Assembly (NCBI GenBank): GCA_963704565.1
Contig: OY969917.1
Coordinates: 620,001 to 684,000 of the forward strand
From: Rhodoblastus sp963704565
Lineage (GTDB): Bacteria; Pseudomonadota; Alphaproteobacteria; Rhizobiales; Beijerinckiaceae
Length of the DNA stretch: 64,000 nt
Direction of reading: 5' to 3'
Both the position numbers and the translations under genes were made by a program. The notes under the pieces are model-generated. The model did no database searches, was not told where the DNA came from, and worked only from the letters and a program-made list of their open reading frames with translations. Below, piece after piece: positions 43,302 to 51,600 of this stretch. Within the stretch, counting starts at the first letter, position 1, and every line of letters begins with the position of its first letter.

Positions 43302-44426
43302 TCAGCCGCGCGGCGGCGAAAGCGCGGCGAGAACGTCCCGCCAGTTTCTTTCCTCGAAAGGCCCATCGAAAAAGCCGGGCGCCATCGGCGCGGGCGCATC
43401 GTCATGGGGCGCATTGTCTTGGGGCGCATTGTCTTGGCGAAGGAACGCGTCGTGCGCGCGCGCGCAAATTTCGTCGGAAATTGCGGCCTGCCCGTGAGCG
43501 GCGATCAGGACATAGAGCCAAACCGCCTGCCTCCCGCCGAGCGCGGTGGATTCGGCGTCGAGCCGCAGCCAGGGTGCGGATTCGCCGTTTTTTCCGAGCG
43601 TGGCGGCGACCATGGCCGAGGTAACGCCGCCGCCGAGTCCTTGCGCGATCAGGCCGCAGAATTCATCCGCATTTCCCTTAACCTCGCCCCAAAGGGCGGC
43701 GCGGCGAATGGCGCGGGCGGCGGCGCGCGGCGTTTCCTCGTCCTCGCGCGCGGAATGGGCGCGGAAGGCCAGGGCCTTTTCGGGGCAATCGGACATCAGG
43801 TCGCGGCAGGGATGGAGGATTTCGGCGTCGCCGGCGTCGCGCGCCAGCGAATTCCATGGCTCGCCGACGCAAAAGCCGTTGACATAGCCGCCGCGCAGGC
43901 TTTCGCCCATCAGCGGCGGCGGCGTCACTGTCAGCCGCACGCCTTCGAGATCGACGCCCCCCAGGCGCATCCACAATCGGAGCTGGTAATGATGGGTCGA
44001 ATAAGGAAAGACGTGAGCGAAGCGCAAGGCTGGCAAGCCTTTGGCGCGGCGCTCGGCGACCACATCGGCGAGCGCCCGCGAGGTCGCGGCCGGATCGGAT
44101 GCGGCGCCGGTCAATTTGGCGCGGATCGTCGTGGCCAGCGTCGGCGTGACTGAAATGGCGTTGCCGTCGAGGCCCAAGGCGACGGCGCCGATCATCGGCG
44201 CGATGAATCCGTCGAGGCCCAAGGTCGAGGCAACCACTGCGGGCGCAAGCATATGCGCGGCGTCATAAATGCCGACCGCCAATTTGTCGCGCAGATTGGC
44301 CCAGGAGGTCTCGGCGACCAGGTCGAAGGCCAGACCCTCTTCGCGGTCGAAACCTTTCGCCGCCGCGACGAAAAGCAGGCCGGCGTCGGTAAGCGGCATA
44401 TAGCCGATGCGCAGGGACTTGGTCAT
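43302..44426 (-). CDS. nasS: nitrate sensor NasS (NrtA-like binding protein)
   Basis: 374 residues, periplasmic-binding-protein fold of the NrtA type but without a signal peptide: MTKSLRIGYMPLTDAGLLFV, then TSWANLRDKLAVGIYDAAHM and GGYVNGFCVGEPWNSLARD. The cytoplasmic NasS binds nitrate/nitrite and then releases the antiterminator NasT. ATG overlaps the nasT stop (ATGA). The C-terminus has a repeated NAPQDNAPHDD stretch from a short DNA repeat. Confidence 0.85.
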   Translation of the reverse strand: MTKSLRIGYMPLTDAGLLFVAAAKGFDREEGLAFDLVAETSWANLRDKLAVGIYDAAHMLAPAVVASTLGLDGFIAPMIGAVALGLDGNAISVTPTLATTIRAKLTGAASDPAATSRALADVVAERRAKGLPALRFAHVFPYSTHHYQLRLWMRLGGVDLEGVRLTVTPPPLMGESLRGGYVNGFCVGEPWNSLARDAGDAEILHPCRDLMSDCPEKALAFRAHSAREDEETPRAAARAIRRAALWGEVKGNADEFCGLIAQGLGGGVTSAMVAATLGKNGESAPWLRLDAESTALGGRQAVWLYVLIAAHGQAAISDEICARAHDAFLRQDNAPQDNAPHDDAPAPMAPGFFDGPFEERNWRDVLAALSPPRG

Positions 44427-45010
44427 TTCAGCAATTCCGCAGCGGTAATGATCGATCGGGCGATCTCTGCAATTTTCTTGCCTTCGTTCATCGCGACCTT
44501 GCGCATCATCGCATAGGCCTGGTCCTCGGCAATGTTCCTGGCTTTCATGACCAGCGCCTTGGCCTGGTCGATCGCCTTGCGGTCGGCGAGCAGGCTCTGG
44601 GCCTGAGCCAATTCCTCGCGCAGCCGGGCGAAAGCGTTGAAGCGCGAAATGCTCACATCCACGATGTTCTTGACGCGCTCCTTCTTCAGTCCGTCCACCA
44701 CATAGGCCGACACGCCGGCGTCGATCGCGGCATTGATCATGGCGGCGTCCGAAACATCCGCGAACATCGCAACCGGGCGCGATTGGACGCCGCTGACCCG
44801 GATCATCTGTTCGAGAACGTCGCGATTCGGATTTTCCAGATCGATCAGCACGATGTCCGCGTCGATTTCCGCCAGGCGGCGTTCGAGATCGAGAAAGGAA
44901 TCGACGAGGAAGATCTGCGCGCAGCCGGCTTCGACCAGCCCATCGCGCAAAATGGCGGCGCGCAGCGGATTGGGGTCGGCGATGACGATGCGAAGGTCTT
45001 TGTAGGGCAC
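44423..45010 (-). CDS. nasT: ANTAR-domain antiterminator NasT
   Basis: 195 residues. N-terminal receiver-like domain (LRIVIADPNPLRAAILRDGL; ADIVLIDLENPNRD), then a coiled coil and an ANTAR RNA-binding domain (LLADRKAIDQAKALVMKARN; AEDQAYAMMRKVAMNEGKK). Binds paired leader hairpins to allow read-through when nitrate frees it from NasS. Its likely target is the nirB leader ~2 kb downstream. Confidence 0.9.
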   Translation of the reverse strand: MPYKDLRIVIADPNPLRAAILRDGLVEAGCAQIFLVDSFLDLERRLAEIDADIVLIDLENPNRDVLEQMIRVSGVQSRPVAMFADVSDAAMINAAIDAGVSAYVVDGLKKERVKNIVDVSISRFNAFARLREELAQAQSLLADRKAIDQAKALVMKARNIAEDQAYAMMRKVAMNEGKKIAEIARSIITAAELLK

Positions 45011-45044
45011 GGCGTTTTCCGCGGGGAATTATAGTCATCGCCGC

Positions 45045-45072
45045 CGCCGCCTCAAGGCGGCGTTGCTTTTTT
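45045..45072 (+). terminator. terminator-like hairpin between nasT and nirS
   Basis: CGCCGCC-TCAA-GGCGGCG-type stem (7 bp) followed by TTGCTTTTTT. In the plus direction there is no gene upstream for it to end; it may insulate nirS from antisense reading. On the other strand it sits in the nasT leader. Confidence 0.35.
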
Positions 45073-45111
45073 GGTTCGCGGCATGCTCCTCGCGCATGAA
45101 CCCTGTGTCGC

Positions 45112-45125
45112 TTAACATATGTCAA
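45112..45125 (+). promoter_or_regulatory. NNR/FNR-type box before nirS
   Basis: TTAACATATGTCAA, one mismatch from TTGAC-N4-GTCAA symmetry, 73 bp before the nirS start. Expected target of the Crp/Fnr regulators at 53068 and 59573. Confidence 0.6.
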
Positions 45126-45197
45126 GGCCCTTGCCTTCGCCTCGTTTTACCGTCCGCGCAAGCCGAGCCTGGGCAAGCCGAAGGGGAGAGAGCGTTC

Positions 45198-46940
45198 ATG
45201 CCTATGAAATCGAAGTTATTCGCCGGGGCCCTGTCGGTCGCCGCCATCGTTCTTGGCGCCCAACTCGCCGCGCCGGCCTGGGCGGAGAACGCCGCGCCGA
45301 GCGATCACGGCAAGGGCCAGCAATATACGCCCGAAATGAACGACATGAAAAATGTCAAGGTCGAGCAGACCGGCGCGCCGTCCGGCGTGCCGACAATGAC
45401 GCCGGAAGAATTCGATCAGGCAAAAGGCATATTCTTCGACAAATGCGCCGGCTGCCACGGCGTTCTGCGCACCGGCGCGACCGGGCCGAACATCACGCCC
45501 AAGGTCACGCGGGATCTCGGCTTTGACGCCGTGAAATATTTCATCACCAACGGCTCGCCCGCCGGCATGCCGAACTGGGGAACATCGGGCGAGTTGACCC
45601 CGCAGCAGGTCGATCTGATGGCGCGTTACGTCTTGCAGGACGTGCCGCAGCCGCCGGAATTCGGCCTTTCGGACATGATGAAGACCTGGAAGGTGTTCGT
45701 CCCGGTCGATCAGCGTCCCAAGAAGAAGGAGAACGATCTCGACATCGCCAATCTGTTCTCCGTCACCTTGCGCGACGCCGGCGAGGTCGCGTTGATCGAC
45801 GGCAATTCAAAGAAAATCGTGACGATCATCTCCACCGGCCACGCCGTCCATATCTCGCGCATGTCCCAATCGGGCCGCTACCTCTATGTGATCGGGCGCG
45901 ACGCCAAGATCGATTTGATCGACCTGTGGATGAAGGTTCCCGACAAGGTGGCCGAGGTCAAGATCGGCATGGAGGCGCGTTCGGTCGAAAGCTCCAAGTT
46001 CAAGGGCTGGGAAGACAAGCTCGCTATCGCGGGAACCTATTGGCCGCCGGCCTATGTCATCATGGACGGCGCCACGCTGAAGCCGCTCAAAATCGTCGCG
46101 ACGGGCGGCATGACGGTGGACAAGCAGGACTATCTGCGCGAGGCGCGCGTCGCCTCGATCGTCGCCTCGCACTACCATCCGGAATTCGTGGTCAATGTGA
46201 AGGAGACGGGCCAGATCGTCCTGGTTAATTATTCCGACCTCAACAATCTCAAGACCACCACCATCGGCGCCGCGCGCTTCCTGCATGACGGCGGCTTCGA
46301 CAGCACCGGCCGCTATTTCCTGGTCGCCGCCAACGCCTCGAACAAGGTCGCGGTGATCGACACCAAGGACGACAAGCTGGTCAAGATCGTCGAGGTCGGC
46401 GAAAAGCCCCATCCGGGCCGCGGCGCCAATTTCGTCGATCCGCAAAACGGCCCGGTCTGGGCGACCAGCGATCTCGGCGACGAGAAAATATGGCTGATCG
46501 GGACCGATCCGGTCCATCATCCGAAAAACGCCTGGAAAGTCGTGCGTACGCTGACCGGTCTCGGCGGCGGCGCCCTGTTCATCAAGACCAATCCCCATTC
46601 GCAAAACCTCTGGGTCGACGCCGCGCTGAACCCGGACAACGCGATCCATCATTCGGTCGCGGTGTTCGACATCAAACATCTCGACAAGCCGTTCGAAAAG
46701 ATCGACATCGCCGCGATGGCGGGGCTCGACAAGGAAGATGCGGCGCGCGTGGTCCAGCCGGAATATAACAAGGACGGGACGGAAGTCTGGTTCTCGGTCT
46801 GGAACCGCAAGAACAAGCCCTCGGCGATCGTCGTCGTCGACGACAAGACGCGGAAGGTCAAGGCGGTCATCAAGGATCCCAAGGTGATCACGCCGACCGG
46901 CAAATTCAATGTGAACAACACCCAGCACGACATATACTGA
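45198..46940 (+). CDS. nirS: cytochrome cd1 nitrite reductase
   Basis: 580 residues. Sec signal peptide (1-29, KSKLFAGALSVAAIVLGAQL then PAWAE); heme c site C83-A-G-C-H87; then the eight-bladed d1 propeller with HAVHISRMSQSGRYLYVIGR, HPEFVVNVKETGQIVLVNYS and a C-terminal NVNNTQHDIY. Reduces nitrite to nitric oxide in the periplasm. ATG 45198 follows GGGGAGAGAG. First gene of the nir operon, controlled by the NNR box. Confidence 0.97.
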   Translation: MPMKSKLFAGALSVAAIVLGAQLAAPAWAENAAPSDHGKGQQYTPEMNDMKNVKVEQTGAPSGVPTMTPEEFDQAKGIFFDKCAGCHGVLRTGATGPNITPKVTRDLGFDAVKYFITNGSPAGMPNWGTSGELTPQQVDLMARYVLQDVPQPPEFGLSDMMKTWKVFVPVDQRPKKKENDLDIANLFSVTLRDAGEVALIDGNSKKIVTIISTGHAVHISRMSQSGRYLYVIGRDAKIDLIDLWMKVPDKVAEVKIGMEARSVESSKFKGWEDKLAIAGTYWPPAYVIMDGATLKPLKIVATGGMTVDKQDYLREARVASIVASHYHPEFVVNVKETGQIVLVNYSDLNNLKTTTIGAARFLHDGGFDSTGRYFLVAANASNKVAVIDTKDDKLVKIVEVGEKPHPGRGANFVDPQNGPVWATSDLGDEKIWLIGTDPVHHPKNAWKVVRTLTGLGGGALFIKTNPHSQNLWVDAALNPDNAIHHSVAVFDIKHLDKPFEKIDIAAMAGLDKEDAARVVQPEYNKDGTEVWFSVWNRKNKPSAIVVVDDKTRKVKAVIKDPKVITPTGKFNVNNTQHDIY

Positions 46941-46947
46941 TCGAAAC

Positions 46948-46969
46948 GGCGGCGGCTCCGGCCGCCGCC
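46948..46969 (+). other. hairpin between nirS and nirC
   Basis: GGCGGCGGC-TCCG-GCCGCCGCC, a 9-bp stem with a tetraloop and no T-run. Likely an mRNA stabiliser or partial terminator that keeps nirS expression higher than the biosynthesis genes. Confidence 0.5.
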
Positions 46970-46988
46970 CACCGACAACAGGGCCTTG

Positions 46989-47297
46989 ATGATTCATTTC
47001 GCTGTCGCGGTTCTTGCCCTGCTTTGCGTTCCGGTTCTCGCGCGGGCGGGAACGCCGCGCGCCAAACTGATCGCGCTGGTGCGGCAGGACTGCGGCTCGT
47101 GCCACGGGCTGACGCTCAAGGGCGGCCTCGGCCCCGCCCTCCTGCCGCAAGATCTCGCCGGCAAAAGCGTCGAGGGATTGGCGACGATCATTCTCGACGG
47201 CGTTCCCAGCACGCCCATGCCGCCCTGGCGCGGCGAACTGAGTTCGGAGGATGCGCGCTGGATTGCGCAAAAGCTCAAGGAGGGTTTTCCGCAGTGA
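46989..47297 (+). CDS. nirC: c-type cytochrome NirC (c55x-like)
   Basis: 102 residues: signal peptide (1-20), heme c motif C35-G-S-C-H39-G, Met ligand region STPMPPWRGELSSEDARWIA. Small periplasmic cytochrome found in nir operons; involved in electron supply or in heme d1 maturation steps. Its TGA overlaps the GTG of nirF. Confidence 0.9.
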   Translation: MIHFAVAVLALLCVPVLARAGTPRAKLIALVRQDCGSCHGLTLKGGLGPALLPQDLAGKSVEGLATIILDGVPSTPMPPWRGELSSEDARWIAQKLKEGFPQ

Positions 47298-48487
47298 AAC
47301 GCAGAGCCTTTTTGGGTTCGGGCCTGGCGGCCGGGGCCTTGCTCGCTTCCGCTGCGAATGGGCGCGCGGAAACGCCGGCGCCGCGCGCGACCGGCTGTCT
47401 CGGCTTGATCGTCGAACGCGCCTCGGGCTCGGTCGTTCTCATCGACAATGTCCGGCGCGCCGCGCTTGGCCGCATCGAGGGACTCGGCGACCTCTCACAC
47501 GCCACCGCGGTCTTCTCGCCCTGCGAACGCTATGCTTTCGTCTTCGGCCGCGACGGCGGCCTGACCAGGCTCGACCTGCTCGAGTCACGTATCGACAAGC
47601 GCGTCATGCAGTCGGGCAATTCCATCGGCGGCGCCATATCCGACGATGGCCAACTGATCGCGGTCGCCAATTACACGCCGGGCGGCGTAAAAATTTTCGA
47701 CGCCGAGACCCTGGCGGAAGTCGCCTCCATCCCCGCGCTCGGCACCGACGGCAAGACGTCGAAAACTGTCGGCATCGTCGCGCTGCCGGGCCGGCGCTTC
47801 ATTTATTCGCTCTATGACGCGGGCGAAATCTGGATCGCCGATTTCGGCGCCGGCGCCACGCCCAAACTGACCAAATTCCCCAATGTCGGCCGCCTGCCCT
47901 ATGATGGCGCCGTGACGTCCGACGCGCGACATTATCTCGCCGGACTGTTCGGCGAAGACGGCTTCGCCCATATCGATCTGTGGGCGCCGGAACTCAAATG
48001 CGAGCGCGTGGCCCAAAACTATTTCGGCGGCCAGCAGAAGCTGCCGGTCTTCAAAATGCCGCATCTCGAAGGCTGGGGCCAATCGGCGAGCGATCTGCTG
48101 CTGCCCGCCTGCGGCGCTCATGAGGTTCTGGCGATCGATCTCCAGACCATGGGCTTGAAAAAGCGCATCCCGACGCACGGCCAGCCGGTGTTCTGCGTGG
48201 CGCGGCCGGACGGGCGGGAGGTCTGGGTGAATTTCGCCCATCCGCTCAACGACACCGTGCAGATCATCGACATTCCGACGCTCGAAGTCGTCCATAGTTT
48301 CGTCGCCGGGCCGACGGTGCTGCATCTCGAATTCCTGCCGCGCGGCCATGAGGTCTGGATCTCGGTGCGCGACGCCGATCGCGTCGATGTGATGGACGTG
48401 CGGCGTCGCCAGAAAGTCGCGGAAATTCCGGCGCAAAAGCCATCCGGCGTTTTCTTCGCCGCGCGCGCCCACCGGCTGGGAGGCTGA
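47294..48487 (+). CDS. nirF: heme d1 biosynthesis protein NirF
   Basis: 397 residues from GTG 47294. It has a twin-Arg-like export signal (MKRRAFLGSGLAAGALLASA) and a d1-type propeller related to NirS and NirN but lacking the heme c domain (HATAVFSPCERYAFVFGRDG; SGNSIGGAISDDGQLIAVAN; HGQPVFCVARPDGREVWVNF). Works periplasmically in late heme d1 synthesis. Coupled to nirC by a 4-bp overlap. Confidence 0.9.
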   Translation: MKRRAFLGSGLAAGALLASAANGRAETPAPRATGCLGLIVERASGSVVLIDNVRRAALGRIEGLGDLSHATAVFSPCERYAFVFGRDGGLTRLDLLESRIDKRVMQSGNSIGGAISDDGQLIAVANYTPGGVKIFDAETLAEVASIPALGTDGKTSKTVGIVALPGRRFIYSLYDAGEIWIADFGAGATPKLTKFPNVGRLPYDGAVTSDARHYLAGLFGEDGFAHIDLWAPELKCERVAQNYFGGQQKLPVFKMPHLEGWGQSASDLLLPACGAHEVLAIDLQTMGLKKRIPTHGQPVFCVARPDGREVWVNFAHPLNDTVQIIDIPTLEVVHSFVAGPTVLHLEFLPRGHEVWISVRDADRVDVMDVRRRQKVAEIPAQKPSGVFFAARAHRLGG

Positions 48488-48488
48488 A

Positions 48489-49460
48489 ATGCTTTCCGCC
48501 AGCGACCGCCTGCTGATCGACGGCTTCCAGCGCGATTTTCCGATCGAACCGGAACCGTTTCGCGCGGTGGCGGACAGGCTTGGGCTCGACGAATCCGACG
48601 TGCTGGCGAGCCTGATCCGTCTGAGCGAAATCGGCGTCATCTCGCGTCTCGGCGCGGTGCTGCGCCCGAACAGCGCGGGGGCCTCGACCCTGGCGGCGAT
48701 CGCCGCGCCGGCGGAAAAACTGGAGGCGATCGCCGAAGCGATCAATGCCGAACCCGGCGTCAATCACAATTACGAGCGCGAACATGCGCTCAATCTCTGG
48801 TTCGTCGTCACCGGCCCGACGCGCGAGGCCATCGCCGCCAGCCTCGGGCGGATCGAAAGCCGGGTCGGCTTGACGGCGCTTGATTTCCCGTTGCTGCGCG
48901 CTTTCCACATCGACCTCGGCTTTCCGATCTTCACCACCGAAGCGCTGAGCAAGAACATTGCGCGCCGCGCCGATCCGCCGCCGCCCGAGCCTGACGATCT
49001 GCGCCTGCTGACTGCGATCGAGGATGGCTTGCCGCTGAGGCGCCGACCCTATCGGGACGTGGCGCGCCGGCTGGGCTGGCGCGAGCAGGAGATCATTTTC
49101 CGGCTGCGGCGCCTTATCGCCGCCGGAACCATCGCGCGTTTCGGTCTGGTGGTGCGCCATCACAGTCTTGGGTTTCGCGCCAACGCCATGGTGGTCTGGG
49201 ACATCGACGATTCGGCTTTGCCCGAGATTGGCCTCCGCCTCGCGGCGGCGCCCGGCGTCACTTTGTGCTATGAGCGGCCGCGCCGGCCGCCTTTCTGGCG
49301 CTACAATCTCTATTCCATGATTCACGGACGCGACCGCGATCAGGTCCGCTCCGAAATCGGCGTGCTCGCCGACAGCGTCGGCCCGGCCAGCCGCGGCCAC
49401 GACATCCTGTTCTCGCGCCGTTGTTTCCGGCAGCGCGGGGCCAAGCTTTCCGCCGCTTGA
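48489..49460 (+). CDS. nirDL: siroheme decarboxylase NirDL (fused NirD and NirL)
   Basis: 323 residues made of two Lrp/AsnC-like halves: residues 1-155 (FPIEPEPFRAVADRLGLDES; GVNHNYEREHALNLWFVVTG) and 170-323 (LPLRRRPYRDVARRLGWREQ; YNLYSMIHGRDRDQVRSEI). Each half keeps the winged helix and the His-containing active-site loop region. With NirG and NirH it removes siroheme side-chain carboxylates to give didecarboxysiroheme. Confidence 0.9.
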   Translation: MLSASDRLLIDGFQRDFPIEPEPFRAVADRLGLDESDVLASLIRLSEIGVISRLGAVLRPNSAGASTLAAIAAPAEKLEAIAEAINAEPGVNHNYEREHALNLWFVVTGPTREAIAASLGRIESRVGLTALDFPLLRAFHIDLGFPIFTTEALSKNIARRADPPPPEPDDLRLLTAIEDGLPLRRRPYRDVARRLGWREQEIIFRLRRLIAAGTIARFGLVVRHHSLGFRANAMVVWDIDDSALPEIGLRLAAAPGVTLCYERPRRPPFWRYNLYSMIHGRDRDQVRSEIGVLADSVGPASRGHDILFSRRCFRQRGAKLSAA

Positions 49461-49468
49461 GACGCCGC

Positions 49469-49915
49469 ATGATCGACGAGATCGACCGCAAGATCATCAA
49501 TGATTGGCAAGGCGGCTTTCCGCTCGTCTCGCGGCCTTTCGCCGTCGTCGGCACAGATGCCGGAATCGTCGAGGACGAGGCGATCGCCCGCATCAGCCGC
49601 TTGCGCGAGGAGGGAATGCTGACGCGTTTCGGCCCGCTGTTCAACGCCGAGGCGCTCGGCGGCGCCTTCTGCCTCTGCGCCATGGCCGTGCCGGCGGACC
49701 AATGGGAGGCGACATTGGCCGCGGTCAATGCGCGGGTCGAAGTCGCGCATAATTATGAACGCGACCATCGCCTCAATATGTGGTTCGTGCTGGCGACCGA
49801 GACGCCGGAGGCGATCGCCGCAATCTGTGCGGAGATCGAACGGACGACCGGGCTGCGCGTCTTCGCCTTTCCGAAATTGCGCGAATTCTTCGTCGATTTC
49901 AGGGTGAGCGCATGA
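49469..49915 (+). CDS. nirG: siroheme decarboxylase subunit NirG
   Basis: 148 residues, one Lrp/AsnC-like unit: IDEIDRKIINDWQGGFPLVS, EEGMLTRFGPLFNAEALGGA, VEVAHNYERDHRLNMWFVLA. ATG 49469 lies eight bases after the nirDL stop. Its own stop overlaps the nirH ATG. Confidence 0.9.
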   Translation: MIDEIDRKIINDWQGGFPLVSRPFAVVGTDAGIVEDEAIARISRLREEGMLTRFGPLFNAEALGGAFCLCAMAVPADQWEATLAAVNARVEVAHNYERDHRLNMWFVLATETPEAIAAICAEIERTTGLRVFAFPKLREFFVDFRVSA

Positions 49916-50394
49916 AGCCGCTCGACGACATCGACCGCGCCCTGATCCGCGCGACGCAGGCCGGATTGCCCTTCGATCCGCGGCCCTATGCGCGCGTCGG
50001 CGAAGCCGTCGGCTTGAGCGAAGGCGAGGTGATCGACCGTTTCGCGCGCTTGATCGACAATGGAATCGTCCGCCGCATCGGCGTCGTGCCCAATCATTTT
50101 CGCCTGGGCTTGAGCGCGAATGGCATGACGGTCTGGGATGTCGCCGACGACGAGGCCGAGCGGCTTGGCGCCTGGGTCGGCGCGCTGGATTTCGTCAGCC
50201 ATTGCTATCTGCGCCCGCGCGCTCCGCCCGACTGGCCGTATAATCTTTTCGCCATGGTCCATGGCGCGACGCATGAGGAAGCGCGCGAAAAGGCCCGCCG
50301 CATCGCCGATCTGCTCGGCCCCGCCTGCCGTGGTTCGGACATTCTCTTTTCGACCCGCATCCTCAAGAAAACAGGCCTGCGCCTGGCGGAGTGA
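49912..50394 (+). CDS. nirH: siroheme decarboxylase subunit NirH
   Basis: 160 residues, Lrp/AsnC-like: MKPLDDIDRALIRATQAGLP, GIVRRIGVVPNHFRLGLSAN, YLRPRAPPDWPYNLFAMVHG. ATG overlaps the nirG stop (ATGA). Acts in the same NirDLGH complex. Confidence 0.9.
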   Translation: MKPLDDIDRALIRATQAGLPFDPRPYARVGEAVGLSEGEVIDRFARLIDNGIVRRIGVVPNHFRLGLSANGMTVWDVADDEAERLGAWVGALDFVSHCYLRPRAPPDWPYNLFAMVHGATHEEAREKARRIADLLGPACRGSDILFSTRILKKTGLRLAE

Positions 50395-50397
50395 TCG

Positions 50398-51600
50398 ATG
50401 TTTCGCCTCACCCAGATGCTGCGCGAATTGAAGACGCCGACGCCGACGGGGCTGCGGCGCGATCCGCCCGGCCCGGTGGTGATCTGGAATCTTATCCGCC
50501 GCTGCAATCTCAAGTGCAAACATTGCTATTCGGTCTCGGCCGATGTCGATTTCCCGGGCGAACTGACGACCCGCGAAATTTTTTCGGTCATGGACGACCT
50601 CAAGACTTTTCGCGTCCCGGCCTTGATCCTCTCGGGCGGTGAGCCTTTGCTGCGGCCCGATATTCTCGAAATATCGCGCCGCGCCAAGGCGATGGGTTTC
50701 TATACCGCGCTGTCCAGCAATGGCGCGCTGATCGACGCGGACAAGGCCGATCGCATCGCCGAGATCGGCTATGATTATGTCGGGATCAGCCTCGACGGAA
50801 TCGGCGCGACCAACGACAAATTTCGCGGCCTCGCCGGCGCCTATGGCGCGGCTCTTTCGGGCGTGCGCGCCTGCGTTGCGCGCGGCGTCAAGGTAGGTTT
50901 GCGCTTCACCATGACCCTCGACAATTGGCGCGAATTGCCGCGCTTGATCGAACTGGCCAAAGCGGAGGGGGTGAAGAAATTCTATCTCTCGCACCTCGTC
51001 TATGCCGGGCGCGGCAACAAGAATCGCGGCGACGACGCCAATTGGCGGGTCACGCGCGACATGATGGACTTTTTGATCGACGCGGCCTGGACGGCGCTCG
51101 AAAGCGACGAGGAGCTCGATTTCGTCACCGGCAACAACGACGCCGACGGGGTCTGGCTCTATTTCTGGACCTTGCGCCATTTCCCCGAACAAGCCGAACA
51201 TTTGCGCGCGAAGCTGGCGCAATGGGGCGGCAATTCCTCCGGCGTCAATGTCGCCAATATCGACAATCTCGGCGACGTTCACCCCGACACGATGTGGCAG
51301 GATTATCCGCTCGGCAATGTGCGGGCGCGGCCGTTTTCGCAAATCTGGACCGATGTCTCCGACCCGATCATGGCGGGTCTGAAACGGCGTCCACGAAAAA
51401 TTTCCGGTCGTTGCGCATCTTGCGGTTTTTTCGACATTTGCGGCGGCAATACGCGGGTGCGGGCGCTGCGGTTGAGCGGCGACGCCTTCACTGAGGATCC
51501 CGCCTGCTATCTCACCGACGCCGAAATCGGCGCTCCGGAGGCCGAGCGCCTCGTCTTGCGACCCTTCCGGGGAATGAAACATGAAGCTGTTCGCCGCTAG
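50398..51600 (+). CDS. nirJ: radical SAM heme d1 biosynthesis enzyme NirJ
   Basis: 400 residues. Radical-SAM site C36-x3-C40-x2-C43 (RRCNLKCKHCYS), GGEP motif (LILSGGEPLLRPDI), and a SPASM-like C-terminal Cys set (GRCASCGFFDICGGNTRVRA). Removes propionate groups and introduces the d1 oxo groups. It overlaps the nirN start by 20 bp. Confidence 0.95.
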   Translation: MFRLTQMLRELKTPTPTGLRRDPPGPVVIWNLIRRCNLKCKHCYSVSADVDFPGELTTREIFSVMDDLKTFRVPALILSGGEPLLRPDILEISRRAKAMGFYTALSSNGALIDADKADRIAEIGYDYVGISLDGIGATNDKFRGLAGAYGAALSGVRACVARGVKVGLRFTMTLDNWRELPRLIELAKAEGVKKFYLSHLVYAGRGNKNRGDDANWRVTRDMMDFLIDAAWTALESDEELDFVTGNNDADGVWLYFWTLRHFPEQAEHLRAKLAQWGGNSSGVNVANIDNLGDVHPDTMWQDYPLGNVRARPFSQIWTDVSDPIMAGLKRRPRKISGRCASCGFFDICGGNTRVRALRLSGDAFTEDPACYLTDAEIGAPEAERLVLRPFRGMKHEAVRR